Below are positions 1 through 8,624 of a stretch of DNA of 64,000 nt, in pieces. Every line of letters starts with the position of its first letter. Within the stretch, counting starts at the first letter, position 1. This stretch comes from TMED27 sp964350695 (GTDB lineage Bacteria > Pseudomonadota > Alphaproteobacteria > Micavibrionales > Micavibrionaceae), in assembly GCA_964350695.1 (NCBI GenBank), contig CAYGKM010000001.1, positions 124,001 to 188,000 on the forward strand. The letters run 5' to 3'. The position numbers and the translations under genes were made by a program. The notes beneath the pieces are model-generated. The model was not told the DNA's origin, did not search any database, and saw nothing but the letters and a program-made list of their open reading frames with translations.

Positions 1-195
1 CGCATCTTCAGTTGCGTGACCCGCACATGAGTGCGTTTTTGCAGCATTACCGCAGTCATTTGCACCGGCCTTAACAACGCCGTAGCATTTTTCTTTGCCT
101 TCCATGTCCATTGCATTTGCAGCAGTAGCAGCGCCGGCAATTGTCATTACAACAGCCGAAGCCAGAAGTGTATTCAATGTTTTGTTAGAAGCCAT
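1..195 (-). CDS. bufA1: DUF2282 / BufA1-type bufferin precursor (3' end outside window)
   Basis: The first 65 residues of a small secreted protein are present; the gene runs off the left edge. Residues 1-28 form a signal peptide (short Lys-containing N-region, hydrophobic core, ANA before the predicted cut). The mature part starts MDMEGKEKCYGVVKAG and has Cys37, Cys48 and Cys57, spaced as in the DUF2282 family (KCYGVVKAG.NDC...SCAG). DUF2282 proteins are the precursors of bufferins, exported RiPPs whose cysteines are modified by an MNIO (DUF692) enzyme and which bind copper. The start ATG at 195-193 has a good AAGGAG 9 bases upstream. The MNIO and partner genes would lie left of the window. 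An ECF-type promoter lies upstream at 259-284. The family call is firm; the metal role is inferred from family members. Confidence 0.85.
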   Translation of the reverse strand, partial: MASNKTLNTLLASAVVMTIAGAATAANAMDMEGKEKCYGVVKAGANDCGNAAKTHSCAGHATEDA

Positions 196-258
196 TTCGT
201 TTATTCTCCTTGAATAATGGTTCGTTTTAATCAACGGGATGCCCCATGTGATTGAATT

Positions 259-284
259 TTCGTACGCAGTGGAAAGAAGGTTAC
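259..284 (-). promoter_or_regulatory. ECF-sigma promoter of the bufferin gene
   Basis: On the minus strand GTAACC (284-279) is followed by exactly 16 bases and CGAA (262-259). This matches the motif reported for Caulobacter SigF, an ECF sigma factor active in heavy-metal stress whose targets include DUF2282 genes. The predicted leader is about 55 nt. A near-identical element precedes msrA at 7579-7604. Confidence 0.65.
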
Positions 285-350
285 AATGTCTGTAAAAAAA
301 AGCCAGTGGATTGATTGCCTTCTGCATAAAAAGATTTATACGTAAGAGGT

Positions 351-1265
351 ATGAAGGTCTTTAAATCCCTAAAAGATATTGGAAAAAGCGCGGAACCTTG
401 TGTTCTCGCGATTGGTAACTTCGATGGTGTGCATTTGGGCCATCAAGGGCTTTTGCAAATCGCCAAGGATATCGCGGCCAAAGATGGCCTGCCTTTCGCG
501 ATTCTGACCTTCGAGCCGCACCCCAAGCGTCTCTTTCGCCCCGATGAACCCCCAAACCGCATCACGCCCCCCGAGGTAAAACAGTGGCGCTTGCAGGAAT
601 TCGGTGTTGATACGCTGTTTTCGCTGGGCTTTGATTGGGATTTCGCCTCGCAAAGCGCAGATGCTTTTATTCAAAACGTTTTGAAAACGATCAATGCCGC
701 GCATGTCGTGGTCGGCGAAGATTTCTGCTTCGGGCAGCTCCGCAAAGGCACGCCGAAGGACATAGAGGCCGCAGGCATTCCCGTCACCGCGATTGAAAAA
801 ATCGAAGATTCCGCCGCGCAAATCCTATCCTCCAGCCGCGTTCGTAAAAGCCTTCGCGATGGTGATCTTAAAGCTGCCAAGGCTATTCTCGGCTGGGAAT
901 GGGAAATTCGTGGAGATGTGATAAAAGGCGATCAGCGCGGCAGGGAGCTTGGCTATCCCACCGCCAATATTAATCTCGGCGAGACCATCCATCCTGCTTA
1001 TGGCGTATACGCCGCCCTCGTGCAGATTGAAGGCGAGGATGTTTGGCACAAGGCTGCCACCAATATCGGCATTCGCCCTATGTTTGAAGTCCCCATCGCG
1101 CAGGTCGAAAGCTTTATCTTTGATTTTGATCGAGAAATTTACGGTAAAACCCTGCGCATCAAGCCCGTCAAACGCCTGCGCGGGGAAGCCAAGTTCGATA
1201 GCCTTGATGATCTCATTGCCCAAATGGATGCGGATTGCGAGCTTGCGCGGGAGATTTTGGCCTGA
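351..1265 (+). CDS. ribF: Bifunctional riboflavin kinase / FAD synthetase
   Basis: This cytosolic enzyme phosphorylates riboflavin to FMN and adenylylates FMN to FAD. The N-terminal FAD synthetase domain shows the nucleotidyltransferase motif GNFDGVHLGH at residues 22-31. The C-terminal riboflavin kinase domain starts near residue 185 and has the GYPTAN signature in RGRELGYPTANI. At 304 residues it is the usual length. The ATG at 351 has a close AGAGG. The stop TGA overlaps the next gene's ATG (TGATG), so translation of the downstream transporter is probably coupled. ribF is often next to ileS, as here with two genes between. Confidence 0.96.
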   Translation: MKVFKSLKDIGKSAEPCVLAIGNFDGVHLGHQGLLQIAKDIAAKDGLPFAILTFEPHPKRLFRPDEPPNRITPPEVKQWRLQEFGVDTLFSLGFDWDFASQSADAFIQNVLKTINAAHVVVGEDFCFGQLRKGTPKDIEAAGIPVTAIEKIEDSAAQILSSSRVRKSLRDGDLKAAKAILGWEWEIRGDVIKGDQRGRELGYPTANINLGETIHPAYGVYAALVQIEGEDVWHKAATNIGIRPMFEVPIAQVESFIFDFDREIYGKTLRIKPVKRLRGEAKFDSLDDLIAQMDADCELAREILA

Positions 1266-2185
1266 TGGATATATTCTCGCTCCTGTTCCAAAACCTCATC
1301 CCCCTTTACGCCCTGATCTTTCTGGGCTGGATTTCGGGCCGTTATTTCGGCGTTGACCGTCAAACCATGGGCGCGCTCGGCATATATATTCTCGCGCCGA
1401 TCGTGTCCTTCGGCTACGTCGCAAAATTAGAATTCCAAGCCAACCTTATCGTGCTGCCTTTTATGGTCTTCGGCCTTTTCACAATCGTGCTGCTAACCTT
1501 CTTTAATATCGGGCGAAAAATATACGCCGATAAAAACGCAAACTTGCTGGCCATGACGGCGGGAATGGGCAACACGGGATATTTTGGCCTCCCTCTCGCG
1601 CTTCTTATATTGGATCCACAATGGATCGGCGTTTTTATCCTCACGAACCTCGGCGGATTGGTGTGTGAATGTACAATCATGTACTACATCGCAAACCGCA
1701 GCCAATTCGAAGTCAAAGACAGTTTCAAAAAACTGGCAACCTTCCCTACAATATACGCAATCGCCGCAGGGCTTGCCGTAAACTACTTCGGCATAGATCT
1801 CTCCGATCAGGTGAATACCTATCTGGAATATTTCAAAGGCACATATATTGTGGTCGGCATGATGATTGTCGGCGTGGCGCTGGGCGGCATGAAAAAACTC
1901 GTCATCGGCCCCAAATTTCTGAGCCTCACATTCTTGGGTAAATTCGTTATGTGGCCCGCTCTGGCTTACGGCATCATTCTCCTCGACCAAAACATCTTTC
2001 ATATATTTGAACCCCAAGTTCACAAAATCTTGCTTTTAATATCTATTGTGCCCCCGGGCGCAAACACCGCCGCCTACGCTGCTAAATTAAATATAGAACC
2101 TGAAAAAGCCGCAACAACCATCCTCTTCGGCACTATTTTCGCGCTGTTTTATATCCCGTTAATTATAATGATTACAGGTATTTAG
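1265..2185 (+). CDS. AEC-family (auxin efflux carrier-like) transporter
   Basis: A 306-residue integral membrane protein, hydrophobic almost throughout, with about ten predicted helices. The start MDIFSLLFQNLIPLYALIF and the C-terminal segment around PPGANTAAYAA are typical of AEC permeases, which move small organic acids or other metabolites. The substrate cannot be predicted. I chose the ATG at 1265, overlapping the ribF stop by one base, rather than the in-frame start at 1235 inside ribF, because family members begin just before the first helix. No dedicated promoter is visible. Confidence 0.85.
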   Translation: MDIFSLLFQNLIPLYALIFLGWISGRYFGVDRQTMGALGIYILAPIVSFGYVAKLEFQANLIVLPFMVFGLFTIVLLTFFNIGRKIYADKNANLLAMTAGMGNTGYFGLPLALLILDPQWIGVFILTNLGGLVCECTIMYYIANRSQFEVKDSFKKLATFPTIYAIAAGLAVNYFGIDLSDQVNTYLEYFKGTYIVVGMMIVGVALGGMKKLVIGPKFLSLTFLGKFVMWPALAYGIILLDQNIFHIFEPQVHKILLLISIVPPGANTAAYAAKLNIEPEKAATTILFGTIFALFYIPLIIMITGI

Positions 2186-2300
2186 CTCTGTTTTCCACAA
2201 GGTTATCAGAATAAGCTTGACCCCCGAGTCCCTTTCCGTCATATTCCGCCGCGTTCGGGAAAGCCGAACCTGTAAAAACAAACGGTATATAGAGAATAAA

Positions 2301-2852
2301 ATGAAAAAACCATTCACAGTGCAATTTGGAGAAAAGGGCGGCGGAGCAAGCACGCTTGAAGAGGCGGCCTTGGTAAATACGGACGCGGCAGAGTATCTTG
2401 CGAAAGTTAGACGCGGAAGCATCCATGTCGTTTCAGAAACATCTGCAAGCCCAGCAGAAACAATCGCGATTTTGTTGGAACGCCAAGCGCACGCAGCCGC
2501 AGGCGGCACGTTCAAAACGCCCCCCCAAGGTGACTACCCTACCTTGGAAAGCTGGCACGCAGCGGCTAAACCCCTATCTCTAGATCCCGCGCAACGTCAA
2601 TTAGACGGCTTTTTGGATTGCTTGCGCGAAAACTGGGGAAGTGATTTCGTGGATTATGCGTTAAAGAGAATGGAAGAAGAAGATCTTTCTCATGGTATTG
2701 AGGGAACGGCTCCTGCCCCCTCCAGTTCTCTGGATATCGCTGACTTAGGAGCGAAATTCTCACGGTTTAAAGTTGATTTTGAAGCGGACGCGGCCACGCA
2801 TGAGAAACGCGATGATTTTGTCGGTCCTGTTCTTGTGCGCGCTGTTGGCTAA
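2301..2852 (+). CDS. Hypothetical protein, 183 aa
   Basis: Not recognised. The start at 2301 (MKKPFTVQFGEKGGGAS) is preferred over the longer reading from 2217, because the extra 28 residues are Arg-rich and cover a likely leader with a 6-bp hairpin (GTTCGG/CCGAAC, 2253-2269). The protein is soluble, mildly acidic in its second half (a MEEEDLSHG stretch), and has no signal peptide, membrane helix or known motif. It lies between the AEC transporter and ileS on the same strand but with a gap on both sides, so it may be transcribed alone. Confidence 0.6.
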   Translation: MKKPFTVQFGEKGGGASTLEEAALVNTDAAEYLAKVRRGSIHVVSETSASPAETIAILLERQAHAAAGGTFKTPPQGDYPTLESWHAAAKPLSLDPAQRQLDGFLDCLRENWGSDFVDYALKRMEEEDLSHGIEGTAPAPSSSLDIADLGAKFSRFKVDFEADAATHEKRDDFVGPVLVRAVG

Positions 2853-2897
2853 TCGACCTCTTGCGCGGCGTTGTGTTTTATTACATAGTGCCGCGTT

Positions 2898-5735
2898 ATG
2901 AGCGATACAGATAATAACAAAGACAAATACAAAGACACCGTTTTCTTGCCCAAAACGGATTTCCCCATGCGCGGCGGTTTGCCCCAAAAAGAACCGGAAA
3001 TCCTGAAGCAATGGCAGGCCATGGACCTCTACGCCAAAATGCGCGAAAATGCCGCAGGCAAGGAAAAATGGGTGCTGCATGATGGCCCGCCATACGCCAA
3101 TGGCGACATCCATATGGGCCACGCGCTCAATAAAATCCTCAAAGACGTGGTGGTGAAATCCCACTCTATGCTCGGCTATGACGCGCCCTATGTTCCGGGG
3201 TGGGATTGTCACGGCCTGCCGATTGAATGGAAGATCGAAGAAAAATATCGCGAAGCAGGCAAAGATAAAGACGATGTGCCGATCCTTGAATTCCGCGAGG
3301 AATGCCGCGCCTTCGCGCAAAAATGGGTCGATATCCAATCCGATCAATTCCAGCGCCTCGGCATCAGCGGCGAATGGGCAAATCCCTACCGCACTATGAC
3401 GACCCGCGCGGAAAGCGCTATCGCCCGCGAAATCCATAAATTCGCCCTCAATGGCGGCCTCTATAAAGGCCTGCGCCCTGTGATGTGGTCTACCGTGGAG
3501 AAAACCGCTCTGGCAGAAGCCGAAGTCGAATACCAAGAACATAAATCCATCACGCTTTGGGTACGTTTTCCTGTTGTGAAAGCCTCAAACGCTCTCCTTG
3601 AAGGCGCCGACATCGTCATCTGGACAACCACGCCGTGGACGATTCCAAGTAACCGCGCACTGGCCTATGGGGAAGACCTCGAATACGGCGTGTACGAATA
3701 TGAGGGCGGTAAACTGGTTCTGGCGACTGCGCTTGCAGACAGCGTAAAAGAATCCGCAAAAATCGAAAGCTGGGAGCTCCTCGGCACACTTAAAGGCGCG
3801 GACCTCGCAGGCACAATCTGTAAACATCCCCTCGCCGAAGCGCATGAATATTACGACTATGACATCGGCGTGCCGATGCTCGTCGGAGATTTCGTCACTG
3901 CCGATGCCGGTACGGGCATCGTCCACATCGCCGCAGGACATGGTGAGGATGACTTTAATTTGGTGCGTGCCGAAAACGCTTCGCGTGCGACCGAAGACCA
4001 AATAGAAATTACCGACAATCTGACCGATGACGGCAAATACCGCCCTCATGTCGGCCTGTTTGATGGCCTCGAAGTCTACACCCAAGAGGGTAAACTCGGC
4101 GAGGGCAACTTTGCGGTTCTGCGTGAACTCGCCGCCGTTGATAAGCTGCTCGCCAAAGGCTCACTCAAGCACGAATACCCGCATAGCTGGCGCTCCAAAG
4201 CGCCGATCATCTTCCGCACCACCCCGCAATGGTTCATCTCTATGGAGAAAAATGACCTGCGAAAAACCGCGCTGAAGGCCATTAAAGATACAAAATGGGT
4301 GCCCGCCAAAGGCGAAACCCGCATCACCGCGATGATCCAAAACCGCCCCGATTGGTGTATCTCGCGCCAACGCTCATGGGGCGTGCCGATCGCGTTGTTC
4401 CTGCATAAAGATACCGGCGAAGTGCTGATCGACGAAGCTCTGTTCGAAACCATCGACAACGTCTTCGAAGAAGAGGGCGCAAACGCATGGTACAAGGACG
4501 GCGTGGAAGAGCGTTTTCTCGGTGATAAAGCCGATCAATATTGCAAGGTCACAGACATCGTCGATGTCTGGTTTGAAAGCGGCTCAACCCACGCTTTCGT
4601 CGTCGGCGATACCCAAACATGGCCATGCTATGAGGGCGTAAAAGATATCGATCTCTACCTCGAAGGCTCCGATCAGCATCGCGGCTGGTTTCATTCATCC
4701 TTGCTCGAAAGCGCGGGCACGCGCGGCAAAGCGCCCTATAAAAACGTGCTCACCCACGGTTTCGTGCTAGATGAAAAGGGCTATAAAATGTCCAAATCCC
4801 TCGGCAACGTAGTTGACCCGCTGAAACTCATGGAAGAATACGGCGCGGATATTATCCGCCTTTGGGCGCTGACCTGTGATTACTCCCAAGACATCAAAAT
4901 TGGACGTGACAGCGTGAAACAAACGGGTGACCTCTATCGGCGCATCCGCAACACCTTGCGCTTCCTCCTCGGCGCGCTTGATGGCTTTACGGCGGATGAG
5001 ATGGTCGATTTCGATGACCTCTCGGCTCTGCCGGAGCTCGAACAGCTCGTCCTCCATCAACTCAAAGATATGGACACCAAGATCACACGCTATATCGAAA
5101 ATTATGATTTCATGCGTATGACCAAGGCGCTGCATGATTTTTGTAACGAAGAACTCAGCTCCTTCTACTTCGATATCCGCAAAGACCGCCTCTATTGTGA
5201 TGCGCCTGACAGCTTCGAGCGCCGCGCTTGCCGCTCCGTTATGGCCGTGCTGTTCGATTGCCTCGTGTCATGGCTCGCCCCCGTTCTAGTGTTCACAGCA
5301 GAAGAAGCATGGGCGCAGCGCCCCGACGGCGTCTTCGGCGATGAGGAGTCCGTGCACTTGCGCGAATTTCCCGATATCCCTGAAGAGTGGGGCAATGATG
5401 AATTGGCCGCGAAGTGGGATCAAATTCGTAAGCTTCGCAAATCCGTTCTAGAGGCTATTGAGCCTAAACGCGCATCGAAGGAGCTAGCCTCTTCTCTTGA
5501 AGCTAAGCCGATAATGTCTCCAATGCCGGAAACGCAACATATGAAACAACTTGATATGGACGAAATCTGTATCACGGCTCCGTTTGAATATATAGAGGAT
5601 GGCATTGGCATTAAAATCGAACCAGCCCCCGGCGCAAAATGCGACCGCTGCTGGAAAGTCCTGCCCGAAGTCGAAACCAACGGCGATCTCTGCAACCGCT
5701 GCGCCGATGTCGTGAAGCAATCAAAAGCTGCCTAA
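2898..5735 (+). CDS. ileS: Isoleucyl-tRNA synthetase
   Basis: Class Ia synthetase that charges tRNA-Ile and edits valine. The HIGH-type motif is PYANGDIHMGHA (65-76) and the KMSKS loop is at 630-634. The C-terminal zinc site has Cys915, Cys918, Cys932 and Cys935 (CDRC...CNRC). At 945 residues it is the normal bacterial length. lspA, a common downstream neighbour, is absent; instead the gene converges on the Ppx/GppA-family gene with a 4-bp overlap of coding ends. Confidence 0.98.
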   Translation: MSDTDNNKDKYKDTVFLPKTDFPMRGGLPQKEPEILKQWQAMDLYAKMRENAAGKEKWVLHDGPPYANGDIHMGHALNKILKDVVVKSHSMLGYDAPYVPGWDCHGLPIEWKIEEKYREAGKDKDDVPILEFREECRAFAQKWVDIQSDQFQRLGISGEWANPYRTMTTRAESAIAREIHKFALNGGLYKGLRPVMWSTVEKTALAEAEVEYQEHKSITLWVRFPVVKASNALLEGADIVIWTTTPWTIPSNRALAYGEDLEYGVYEYEGGKLVLATALADSVKESAKIESWELLGTLKGADLAGTICKHPLAEAHEYYDYDIGVPMLVGDFVTADAGTGIVHIAAGHGEDDFNLVRAENASRATEDQIEITDNLTDDGKYRPHVGLFDGLEVYTQEGKLGEGNFAVLRELAAVDKLLAKGSLKHEYPHSWRSKAPIIFRTTPQWFISMEKNDLRKTALKAIKDTKWVPAKGETRITAMIQNRPDWCISRQRSWGVPIALFLHKDTGEVLIDEALFETIDNVFEEEGANAWYKDGVEERFLGDKADQYCKVTDIVDVWFESGSTHAFVVGDTQTWPCYEGVKDIDLYLEGSDQHRGWFHSSLLESAGTRGKAPYKNVLTHGFVLDEKGYKMSKSLGNVVDPLKLMEEYGADIIRLWALTCDYSQDIKIGRDSVKQTGDLYRRIRNTLRFLLGALDGFTADEMVDFDDLSALPELEQLVLHQLKDMDTKITRYIENYDFMRMTKALHDFCNEELSSFYFDIRKDRLYCDAPDSFERRACRSVMAVLFDCLVSWLAPVLVFTAEEAWAQRPDGVFGDEESVHLREFPDIPEEWGNDELAAKWDQIRKLRKSVLEAIEPKRASKELASSLEAKPIMSPMPETQHMKQLDMDEICITAPFEYIEDGIGIKIEPAPGAKCDRCWKVLPEVETNGDLCNRCADVVKQSKAA

Positions 5736-6817
5736 GCCGCCAACCGCAGCTGATCCCAAACCGTGAATTGCGGCACATCTCCGCGATACGCTAGTTTCGG
5801 CTTCGCAAATCCGGCTTCAAGCTGCTCAGACATTTCTGCTCTATGCCCGTCCCGCGCCGTTGCTTTGGTGAGCGTAATGCTTCTCATATCAAAGCGTTCT
5901 TGAAGTGCCCGAAGATGCAAGGCGGAAGGGTGCAAGAGGTCCAGCCGCTCGGCCTTCACATTCAAAAGCGCGGCAAGCTGCGCACTATCCATATCTTGCA
6001 TGATATCAACTCCGTATGACAGCCCCTGCATATACTCCAGCACCTCTTCTATATCCGCGGCCTGATCGGTAAACCGGCCTTTCAACGATATTCCGCGCGC
6101 ATCGGAAAAAGAGCGGATCATAGTGCGCGGCGTGCCGCCAATGTAAAAAATATTATCAAGCGCCGCCAATTCCTTGGGCATATCGGCAACATAAGAGCGG
6201 ATATACTCCATCGGGTCATCTGCGCCATTCGCACTTAACGTTCCTGTCGGCATGCCTTGCGCAAGTGCGGTTATAATTTCGCCCCTGAAAATCGGGATAT
6301 AATCGGTCGATCCCCCGCCTTGCTCCACCACCAAGCCGCTGACTTCGCCGGGGTTTTTACACCGCGCAAGAACTCCGCGCGCGGCGTAATACGCCTCTTG
6401 CTCGCTTTGTAAAACAACTAGCGGCAAGCCCGTGTCTTTGCGGATTTTCTTGGCAAATTTCTCCCCGTTATCGGCATCCCGAAATGGCGCTGTGCCGATG
6501 GTTCTGATTAAAAGCGGGGATTTAGGATGGTCGCGCCTGACCTGCTCAATCTGCTCAATCGCCTCGCCCAAAAACGCCATGGCAATGGCTTTGGATTTCT
6601 TGGTGATGCTGCCTGTTTCGGCTATCCCTTCGGCCATCTTGGGATAGGCGTGCATTTTCTTTGGAAGCTCGCAAGAGGTTTTGAAAGGATCATCGGCAAA
6701 GCGCCATTCAATTTTTGAAGAGTTACCACCCTTGTCGATAACGCCGAAAATCACGTCATCCGCGCCGGATGATTTGGCGGGTTTAAGGGGAGGAAGCAAA
6801 GCTGATTCTAAATCCAT
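5732..6817 (-). CDS. Ppx/GppA-family phosphatase
   Basis: A 361-residue sugar kinase/Hsp70-fold (ASKHA) protein of the exopolyphosphatase/guanosine pentaphosphatase family. The phosphate-1 loop reads GVIDKGGNSSKIE near 25-37 (canonical members have IDxGSNS), the second phosphate loop reads EQGGGSTD near 165-172, and SEQEAYYAARGV carries the expected catalytic Glu region. It is shorter than E. coli Ppx and lacks the C-terminal HD-like half, as in many alphaproteobacterial versions. The divergent first loop (Lys replacing a small residue) leaves its substrate, polyP or pppGpp, open. It converges with ileS. Confidence 0.8.
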   Translation of the reverse strand: MDLESALLPPLKPAKSSGADDVIFGVIDKGGNSSKIEWRFADDPFKTSCELPKKMHAYPKMAEGIAETGSITKKSKAIAMAFLGEAIEQIEQVRRDHPKSPLLIRTIGTAPFRDADNGEKFAKKIRKDTGLPLVVLQSEQEAYYAARGVLARCKNPGEVSGLVVEQGGGSTDYIPIFRGEIITALAQGMPTGTLSANGADDPMEYIRSYVADMPKELAALDNIFYIGGTPRTMIRSFSDARGISLKGRFTDQAADIEEVLEYMQGLSYGVDIMQDMDSAQLAALLNVKAERLDLLHPSALHLRALQERFDMRSITLTKATARDGHRAEMSEQLEAGFAKPKLAYRGDVPQFTVWDQLRLAA

Positions 6818-6858
6818 GACAGACCATTCGTCATTAAGAACTGTTAGGCCATGGTCAC

Positions 6859-6892
6859 TAAAACCCCGCCGAAAATCAAATCTGGCGGGGTG
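6859..6892 (-). terminator. Rho-independent terminator of msrA
   Basis: Read on the minus strand, CCCCGCC and GGCGGGG (6884-6890 and 6864-6870) form a perfect 7-bp stem followed by four T. It lies 27 bases past the msrA stop. Confidence 0.75.
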
Positions 6893-6918
6893 TTTGAGAA
6901 ACGAATCTGTGGCTAAAT

Positions 6919-7569
6919 CTAGGGCTTCAGCTTTCCGGCCTTTTTTAAGATCACCCGAACATGGTCTCTACCCGTCTTTTCCTCGTATTTCTCGTAATAT
7001 TGCTGGTGATAATCCTCCCCCTCCCAAAAGGTGCCGTAAGGCTCAATGGTCGTGACGATCGGCGAATCGTATTGCCCGCTCGCATCTACTTTTGCAATCA
7101 CTTCGCGTGCGATCTTTTCTTGCGCTTCGTCGCTGGAAAAAATCGCCGAGCGGTATTGCGTGCCAACATCCACGCCTTGGCGGTTAAGCTGCGTCGGGTC
7201 ATGCACCGTGGTCAGGAAAAATTCCACCAAATCGGGATAAGTGATTTTCTGCGGATCAAACGTGACCTTCACCACCTCGGCATGGCCTGTCTTACCTGTG
7301 GTAATGTCTTGATAGCTGGGGTTTTCTGTGTCCCCGCCCATATAACCAACGCGGGTATACAGCACGCCATCAAGCCCGCGATACTCCGATTCTGTGCACC
7401 AAAAACACCCGCCCGCAAAGACTGCCGCAGGGTAACCTTGCGGCGCATCGCCCATCAAATCACCGCCTTTCTTCAACAAGCTGTCATTGGCAAGGCCGGG
7501 CATGCCGAAAAACAAAAATCCGCCAAACGCGAACACCGATAAAACAACTATGCCTAAAAAATTCTTCAT
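6919..7569 (-). CDS. msrA: Peptide methionine-S-sulfoxide reductase, exported
   Basis: Reduces methionine-S-sulfoxide in oxidised proteins. The catalytic motif GGCFWCTES places the nucleophile at Cys55. The family segments YRGLDGV, GYMGGDTENPSY and TGHAEVV follow in order. An N-terminal stretch of about 28 residues (MKNFLGIVVLSVFAFGG...) is a signal peptide or membrane anchor, so this copy acts on envelope proteins. The start ATG at 7569 lies only 9 bases after the CGAA box of an ECF-type promoter, giving an almost leaderless mRNA. It is followed by its own terminator and is a monocistronic stress gene. Confidence 0.95.
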   Translation of the reverse strand: MKNFLGIVVLSVFAFGGFLFFGMPGLANDSLLKKGGDLMGDAPQGYPAAVFAGGCFWCTESEYRGLDGVLYTRVGYMGGDTENPSYQDITTGKTGHAEVVKVTFDPQKITYPDLVEFFLTTVHDPTQLNRQGVDVGTQYRSAIFSSDEAQEKIAREVIAKVDASGQYDSPIVTTIEPYGTFWEGEDYHQQYYEKYEEKTGRDHVRVILKKAGKLKP

Positions 7570-7578
7570 AGTTTTATA

Positions 7579-7604
7579 TTCGAAAAGCCCTTACCATTCG
7601 TTAC
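7579..7604 (-). promoter_or_regulatory. ECF-sigma promoter of msrA
   Basis: On the minus strand GTAACG (7604-7599), then 16 bases, then CGAA (7582-7579). It differs by one base from the element before the bufferin gene at 259-284. The -35 box abuts the ATG of the divergent amidase gene. Nine bases separate CGAA from the msrA ATG. Confidence 0.6.
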
Positions 7605-8099
7605 ATGGTGTTAAATATCAAATCTCTTCCATCCCCCAATTATAATGAGCGCATCGGCTATGACGCGCCCGAAATGATCGTCATCCATTACACGGGGATG
7701 AAAACCGCGCAAGCTGCGCTTGATCGCCTCTGCGATCCGGCTGCCGAAGTTAGCGCCCACTATGTGATTGATGAGGATGGCACGGTTTATCAATTGGTTG
7801 GGGAAGATAAACGCGCCTGGCATGCGGGCGTTTCAAATTGGAATGGAGAAACGGATATCAACTCCGCGTCCATTGGCATTGAACTTGTCAATCCGGGGCA
7901 TGAGTTTGGCTATCGCGCTTTTCCTGCCGCGCAAATGCAAACGCTCGCAGAATTGTGTAAAGGCATTATGGGTCGCCATGAGATAAAGATTGTCCTCGGT
8001 CACTCCGATGTTGCCCCCATCCGCAAGCAAGACCCTGGCGAGTTGTTCGATTGGGCGTGGCTGGCGCATAACGGCGTGCCGAATATTCACACCTCATAA
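7605..8099 (+). CDS. N-acetylmuramoyl-L-alanine amidase (Amidase_2)
   Basis: A 164-residue zinc amidase of the AmpD/PGRP fold that cleaves the amide between MurNAc and the stem peptide. Zinc ligands are visible as His28 (VIHYTGM), the His in VLGHSDVAP and the Asp in RKQDPG. SAHYVIDEDGTVYQLV and WHAGVS are also family hallmarks. There is no signal peptide, which favours a cytoplasmic AmpD-like role in recycling anhydro-muropeptides. The start at 7605 has no clear ribosome-binding site and lies directly beside the divergent msrA promoter, so a leaderless transcript is possible. Confidence 0.9.
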   Translation: MVLNIKSLPSPNYNERIGYDAPEMIVIHYTGMKTAQAALDRLCDPAAEVSAHYVIDEDGTVYQLVGEDKRAWHAGVSNWNGETDINSASIGIELVNPGHEFGYRAFPAAQMQTLAELCKGIMGRHEIKIVLGHSDVAPIRKQDPGELFDWAWLAHNGVPNIHTS

Positions 8100-8130
8100 A
8101 GAAAAGCCGCCGGAGTTTCCCCGCGGCGGC
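8098..8130 (-). terminator. Terminator of RNase P RNA gene
   Basis: On the minus strand a GCCGCCG/CGGCGGC stem (8130-8124 with 8112-8106) is followed by TTTTCTTT. It lies just downstream of the RNase P RNA 3' end. Confidence 0.7.
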
Positions 8131-8139
8131 CCATCATAA

Positions 8140-8522
8140 ATGTCAGAAAATCTATAAGCCGGGTTTTGTACGCCCCGAAAGGCGCGGCAACCATTCATCT
8201 ACGCGCAATGTTACCATTACGCTTGAGCGACCAACCCGAACCACGAGCCGGAAAAAGCCCATATGCGGTTCCTATTTGGTCTTGCTTCCGGCGGGGTTTA
8301 CCGTGCCATGCCTGTTACCAGCCACGCGGTGCGCTCTTACCGCACCCTTTCATCCTTACCTGTGCTGCTTTCTCGAGAGAAACAGCCATCGGCGGTATAC
8401 TTTCTGCTGCACTGTCCGTAGGCTCGCGCCCCCCGGGGGTTACCCGGCACCGTCTTTCCATGAAGCCCGGACTTTCCTCTCGCTTATTGCTAAGCCAGCG
8501 GCTGCCCGATCTTCTGACGGAT
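8140..8522 (-). ncRNA. rnpB: RNase P RNA (bacterial type A)
   Basis: The minus strand carries the universal RNase P core: GAGGAAAGTCCGGGCT (P4 5' side, around 8485-8470) and, near the 3' end, ACAAAACCCGGCTTAT (around 8168-8153). The P1 helix is visible as GTCAGAAGATC at the 5' end paired with GATTTTCTGAC at the 3' end, which fixes the limits within a few bases. The length of about 380 nt is normal for alphaproteobacteria. It is the RNA subunit that matures tRNA 5' ends. Open reading frames across it are spurious. Confidence 0.96.
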
Positions 8523-8526
8523 CGGA

Positions 8527-8550
8527 CTATGACCTTTTTTGAACAAAACT
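8527..8550 (-). promoter_or_regulatory. Probable sigma-70 promoter of rnpB
   Basis: Minus-strand TTGCAG (8550-8545) and TCATAG (8532-8527) are separated by 12 bases by these positions, or somewhat more if the upstream TTGAAA is used as -35. The -10 box would start RNA near 8520, which agrees with the P1-defined 5' end. The -35 choice is uncertain. Confidence 0.4.
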
Positions 8551-8624
8551 GCAAGTTTTCAAAAAAAGCAGGAGCGCGACTGCGCGACCGCGAACCGTTT
8601 CGCGCACTTTTTTATTAAGTAAAC

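Noticed and set aside
31..213. 60-codon plus-strand frame at the left edge
   Set aside because: It is antisense to the DUF2282 gene, whose signal peptide, cysteine pattern, ribosome-binding site and promoter are all convincing.
2191..2200. TTTTCCACA as a DnaA box
   Set aside because: One mismatch to the consensus, no GANTC cluster or division gene nearby; expected by chance.
8166..8618. Plus-strand frames of 88-150 codons
   Set aside because: They lie across RNase P RNA, whose conserved core and P1 pairing explain the sequence.
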